Below are positions 36,884 to 39,769 of a stretch of 39,769 nt of DNA, piece after piece. Each line of letters begins with the position of its first letter. Position 1 is the stretch's first letter. Source of the stretch: Clostridia bacterium. GTDB lineage: Bacteria > Bacillota > Clostridia > Oscillospirales > Acutalibacteraceae. Position numbers and translations under genes: made by a program. The stretch spans positions 1 to 39,769 of the forward strand of contig JAKSQO010000028.1 of the NCBI GenBank assembly GCA_024404095.1. The letters run 5' to 3'. The notes below the pieces were generated by a model, which saw nothing but the letters and a program-made list of their open reading frames with translations, was not told where the DNA came from and made no database searches.

Positions 36884-37955
36884 AAATGAACATGACACCT
36901 TTACGGTAACTGACTACGGCAGAGACTTTACAATGTTTCACTGTATTACAGCTCCTTCAAAACCCGATTATCAGAATTGGGTAAGAAAATTCAAGGAATC
37001 GGGTAAAAAAGAAACAAAATATTTTGATTGGATTTTAAGCTGTAATGAAGAACAGATAAACAGCACAGCACTTATTTCTGCCCGTAAGTATAACATGCCG
37101 TCACATTTTGCAGATATTAAGCTGATCATTGCTCAGGGCATTTTGGAGGCGATAGACCATTATGATTTTTCTGCCGGTAAATCATTTATGCAGTTTAAGG
37201 ACTATTATGTCCGCAAAGAGATTCTGCGGTATGTTCGTACAATGCAGACGAGCTTCAGTATTACATCGGAAAGATACTATGACGATTTACGCAAGGCAAT
37301 GGCAATATACAACGACATGGGACAGAAAAATGATGATGCATCATTACTGAAAATAGCAAATCAGGTATATCCGAAGAAAAGCGGTGATAAAGCATTAACA
37401 GCAATCAGAGCGTTGATTGAAGACGGTCTCTGCAATATGAGACAGATTCCGTATGAACGGGTAAAATCGGAATACGATGATGAAGAAACCGATTTTGCTC
37501 AGGAAATATATTCTGATGAAAGTTTTGAAGGCTACAACGCCATGTATCATAAAATGCGTTATCAGTCTATATGGGCAGCGTATAACGATTTATCGGAAAG
37601 GGAACGCAGGATGATTGCGCTGAATCTTGGTTTCTGTCAGAAATGCCATGGAACGGGAATGAGAGTTACAGATGAAGACGGAGGTAACGAGGAGGTTATA
37701 CCTATAAAGTCTGTACCGTATACCGTTATTTCAGATATGCTTGAATGCTTTGACCCGAATATGATAAAAAGAGATTTGCGGGATGCATATAGGAAAATGT
37801 TTGAGTTTATGAAGAAAACCGATTATTTTAAAAACTTCCCTGATGACAAGCTTGAGCAACTAAAAAAGGAAACCGAAGAATTGCAGAAAGAAATTAATTT
37901 ACCGCCCGAAAAGATGAGACCGTTTTATGCGCATTTGTGGGAAGATAGATTATGA
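36876..37955 (+). CDS. Sigma-70-region-2-like protein of the mobile element
   Basis: This is a 359-residue protein. Residues ~85-130 (IIAQGILEAIDHYDFSAGKSFMQFKDYYVRKEILRYVR) resemble sigma region 2 ('yD...G.kFsTYa..wIr..I.r.ir'). NDLSERERRMIALNLGF (~240) resembles the start of region 4, but it is interrupted by a CQKCHGTG knuckle instead of continuing to a normal helix-turn-helix. It may be a divergent sigma factor or sigma-like regulator that turns on the element's genes. It overlaps the preceding gene by 8 bp under the same LexA-like promoter, and is the last gene before the right end of the element. Confidence 0.65.
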   Translation: MYENEHDTFTVTDYGRDFTMFHCITAPSKPDYQNWVRKFKESGKKETKYFDWILSCNEEQINSTALISARKYNMPSHFADIKLIIAQGILEAIDHYDFSAGKSFMQFKDYYVRKEILRYVRTMQTSFSITSERYYDDLRKAMAIYNDMGQKNDDASLLKIANQVYPKKSGDKALTAIRALIEDGLCNMRQIPYERVKSEYDDEETDFAQEIYSDESFEGYNAMYHKMRYQSIWAAYNDLSERERRMIALNLGFCQKCHGTGMRVTDEDGGNEEVIPIKSVPYTVISDMLECFDPNMIKRDLRDAYRKMFEFMKKTDYFKNFPDDKLEQLKKETEELQKEINLPPEKMRPFYAHLWEDRL

Positions 37956-37990
37956 AATAATATATATAACAAAGTTGATTCCGTTTTTTT

Positions 37991-38045
37991 CTTACGATAT
38001 CGTAAGACTGAAACCGTTGAAGCTCCTTTTTCATTATGATATAAT
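37991..38045 (+). promoter_or_regulatory. Two-component system promoter with 16-bp palindromic operator
   Basis: A perfect palindrome CTTACGATATCGTAAG (37991-38006) lies 10 bp upstream of TTGAAG (38017-38022), then 17 bp, then TATAAT (38040-38045) with an extended -10 TGA. The palindrome contains inverted GTAAGA-type half sites also found before the ABC gene at 39652, so it is likely an autoregulatory response-regulator site. Confidence 0.75.
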
Positions 38046-38066
38046 TAAGCCGAAGGCGGTGATAGA

Positions 38067-38729
38067 ATGAGCGCGCATATTTTACTTGTTGAAGATGATA
38101 CTTTTCTGCGCGAGGGACTCGTTGAGCTTCTCACAAATGAAAGCTACAAAATAACTGCGGCGGAAAACGCAAATAAAGCAAAAACATATCTGAATATGAC
38201 AGACTTTGACCTTGTTATTCTTGACGTTCGTCTGCCCGACGGCAGCGGTCTTGACATCTGCCGTGAAATCAGAGCTGACGGGAAAACCATGCCTGTTCTT
38301 TTCCTCACAGCCTGCGACGACGAAAACGAGATTGTTACGGGACTTGATTCAGGTGCCGACGATTACGTTACAAAGCCGTTCGGCATAAAAGTTCTGCTTT
38401 CGAGAATCCGTGCTCTGCTTCGGCGCAATCCGTCAAGTATATATGAAGCTGACGGTCTCTATGTTGATATGAACAAAATGATAGTTAAGAAAAACGGAGA
38501 AACAGTTTTTCTCACTCCAACCGAATTTCAGATTTTGTCAACGCTTATAAGAAACGCGGGGATTGTAGTAACACGCGGCAGTCTTCTTTCTTCAATATGG
38601 GACTGCGACGGCAATTTTATTGATGACAACACGCTTTCCGTTCACATCAGCCGCCTGCGTGAAAAAATCAGCACCTCAAAGCTTTCAACAATCCGCGGAG
38701 TCGGTTACAGATGGGAGGATAAACAATGA
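38067..38729 (+). CDS. OmpR-family response regulator
   Basis: This 220-residue protein's receiver domain has the acidic pair in LLVEDD (9-11), phosphoacceptor Asp ~53 in LVILDVRLPDGSG, and the conserved Lys in DYVTKPFG (~102). The C-terminal winged helix (~125-218: LTPTEFQILSTLIRNAG..., SVHISRLREKI, IRGVGYRW) is OmpR type. It is phosphorylated by the next gene's kinase (ATGA overlap) and should bind the GTAAGA-like boxes at 37991 and 39652, activating itself and the ABC transporter. No ligand is indicated; cell-envelope antibiotic sensing would be typical for this gene set. Confidence 0.95.
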   Translation: MSAHILLVEDDTFLREGLVELLTNESYKITAAENANKAKTYLNMTDFDLVILDVRLPDGSGLDICREIRADGKTMPVLFLTACDDENEIVTGLDSGADDYVTKPFGIKVLLSRIRALLRRNPSSIYEADGLYVDMNKMIVKKNGETVFLTPTEFQILSTLIRNAGIVVTRGSLLSSIWDCDGNFIDDNTLSVHISRLREKISTSKLSTIRGVGYRWEDKQ

Positions 38730-39634
38730 CCACGCTTGAAATAATCCTCCTTATTTTATCGGCGCTGCTGTTGGCTTTATGTATTGTGCCGATTATAAAA
38801 TACAATAAAACTCACAAATCTGTTGAAACGCTTTCAGATGAAATTGAGGAATATCTGAAATCGGGCAAAAAGATACATTTTGACACTGCTGACAATTCTT
38901 TTTCACGGCTTCACAATGATATTTCCGACCTGTGCGACACACTTGATTTACAGCGGCAGAATAATCAGAAAGACAGCATAAAAAACGCGCAGTTCGTAGC
39001 AGATGTTTCTCATCAGCTTAAAACTCCGCTTGCGGGAATCCGTCTTTACTGCGAAATGAATGAAGCACATAATCCTACGGAAAACGGTGAAAAGCAACTT
39101 AAGCTTCTTGATAAAACCGAACAGCTTGTTTATAATCTGCTCCGTCTGCAGAAGCTGAAAGCCGACGCCTACGAAATGAATTTCACCGATAATAAAATTG
39201 AAAACATTATTGAGGATACCACTGAACAGTTCAAGGCTCTTTATCCCGAAAAGCAAATTGATATAATCGGCTGTGCCGCTCTGCGCTGTGACAGCGAATG
39301 GCTTTCTGAAGCATTCGGCAACATAATCAAAAACGCCTGCGAACATACAGAAAACGACGGCAGAATCAGAATAAAAATCGAGCCGTCTGAAAGCTCGGTC
39401 AGCGTTTCTTTTGAAGATAACGGCGGCGGTGCGAATGTGAAGGATTTGCCGAATCTTTTCAACCGTTTTTACAGAAGTGAAAACGCTGATCCGAACAGCA
39501 CGGGTCTCGGTCTTGCCATAACAAAAGAAATTGTCGAAAAGCATCACGGAATTGTTTCGGTGGAAAATACCGCGGACGGACTGAAAATTACAATGTGTTT
39601 CCCCGTAATAGACGGCATAAGAAAGTCAGAATAA
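38726..39634 (+). CDS. Sensor histidine kinase (single N-terminal membrane helix)
   Basis: This 302-residue protein has one hydrophobic helix (~4-25) with almost no external residues. Then follow a coiled linker, the DHp domain with phosphorylated His ~96 in ADVSHQLKTPLAG, and a HATPase domain with N box NIIKNACEHTEN, G1 EDNGGGANVKDL, F box NLFNRFYRSE and G2 STGLGLAITKEI. With no extracellular sensor domain, the signal must be sensed in the membrane or passed on by a partner, as with BceS-type kinases that rely on their ABC transporter. It overlaps the response regulator by 4 bp. Confidence 0.93.
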   Translation: MTTLEIILLILSALLLALCIVPIIKYNKTHKSVETLSDEIEEYLKSGKKIHFDTADNSFSRLHNDISDLCDTLDLQRQNNQKDSIKNAQFVADVSHQLKTPLAGIRLYCEMNEAHNPTENGEKQLKLLDKTEQLVYNLLRLQKLKADAYEMNFTDNKIENIIEDTTEQFKALYPEKQIDIIGCAALRCDSEWLSEAFGNIIKNACEHTENDGRIRIKIEPSESSVSVSFEDNGGGANVKDLPNLFNRFYRSENADPNSTGLGLAITKEIVEKHHGIVSVENTADGLKITMCFPVIDGIRKSE

Positions 39635-39651
39635 AAAGTTCTGATTTTTTT

Positions 39652-39705
39652 CTTGCGAAATCTTAAGATAAAAGTAAGAGAAACGTAAGATTGACTTAAT
39701 ATAAT
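39652..39705 (+). promoter_or_regulatory. Activator-type promoter of the ABC transporter with response-regulator boxes
   Basis: A TATAAT at 39700-39705 has no recognisable -35. Instead three direct repeats TTAAGA (39663), GTAAGA (39674) and GTAAGA (39685) lie exactly 11 bp apart and end 9 bp before the -10, as for OmpR/PhoB-type activators. CTTGCGAAATCTTAAG (39652-39667) matches the palindrome at 37991 at 13 of 16 positions. Confidence 0.7.
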
Positions 39706-39735
39706 GAGGTCAATAAAACCAAAGGAGTGAACAGA

Positions 39736-39769
39736 ATGAAAATTCTTGAATGCAGAAATCTCACAAAGG
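39736..39769 (+). CDS. ABC transporter ATP-binding protein, first 11 codons only
   Basis: The frame MKILECRNLTK starts after AAAGGAG and runs off the right edge. The opening matches the first strand of ABC ATPases of the MacB/BceA type that commonly follow this kind of two-component system. Everything beyond residue 11 is outside the window, so the family is inferred from the start and the context. Confidence 0.7.
   Translation, partial: MKILECRNLTK

Noticed and set aside
37991..38006. Perfect palindrome as the right attachment site of the element
   Set aside because: The same motif recurs before the ABC gene at 39652, outside the element, so it is better explained as a response-regulator site.

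Overview
The window looks like chromosome from an anaerobic, endospore-forming Firmicute of the Oscillospiraceae/Ruminococcaceae kind. The evidence is the spoIIGA-sigE sporulation pair, a V/A-type ATPase operon, a PyrR-attenuated uracil uptake operon, an alpha-glucan ABC importer with MalQ, sigma-A promoters with near-consensus boxes, strong Shine-Dalgarno sites and frequent TTG starts. The species cannot be named from the sequence alone.

Layout, left to right. (1) 1-3862 (-) is the N-terminal ~1287 residues of a very large secreted protein with about twelve FIVAR-like repeats; its C-terminus lies off the left edge. (2) 4006-6081 (-) is a GH95-like glycosidase. (3) 6172-8267 (-) is pyrP-pyrR behind a PyrR-type attenuator. 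(4) 8348-9264 (-) is a DEDDh exonuclease with a C-terminal zinc ribbon. (5) 9280-10840 (-) is spoIIGA-sigE. (6) 10947-13065 (-) holds two tandem GT2 glycosyltransferases. (7) 13123-22447 (+) is a complete nine-gene V/A-ATPase operon ending in a lipoprotein gene. (8) 22444-28068 (-) is malQ, a solute-binding lipoprotein, two permeases and an ATPase for oligosaccharide uptake. (9) 28096-28641 (+) holds a Dabb-domain protein and tRNA-Ser(GGA). (10) About 28.7-38.0 kb is an integrated mobilizable element. (11) 37991-39769 (+) is an OmpR-type two-component system followed by the first codons of an ABC transporter.

The mobile element carries a large serine recombinase, a MOBQ-type relaxase with a recognisable oriT nic site, a ParM/ParR-like partition pair, a DUF3847-like small protein, and a divergent two-gene operon (a DUF6076-like protein and a sigma-region-2-like protein). 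That operon's promoter overlaps a LexA-like box. An AT-rich cargo gene with an RNxxH-like motif lies between oriT and the relaxase.

The most unusual structure is in the 0.7-kb divergent region upstream of parM. It holds three tandem perfect stem-loops of identical geometry (10-bp stem, 5-nt loop, ACTTT tail). Their stem sequences differ by compensatory changes and they are flanked by a duplicated imperfect unit. This could be a centromere, a replication or transfer signal, or a structured RNA. Other points: the relaxase has no ATG/GTG/TTG start in frame upstream of its catalytic tyrosine, and the two-component system's own promoter and that of the ABC transporter share GTAAGA-type boxes.
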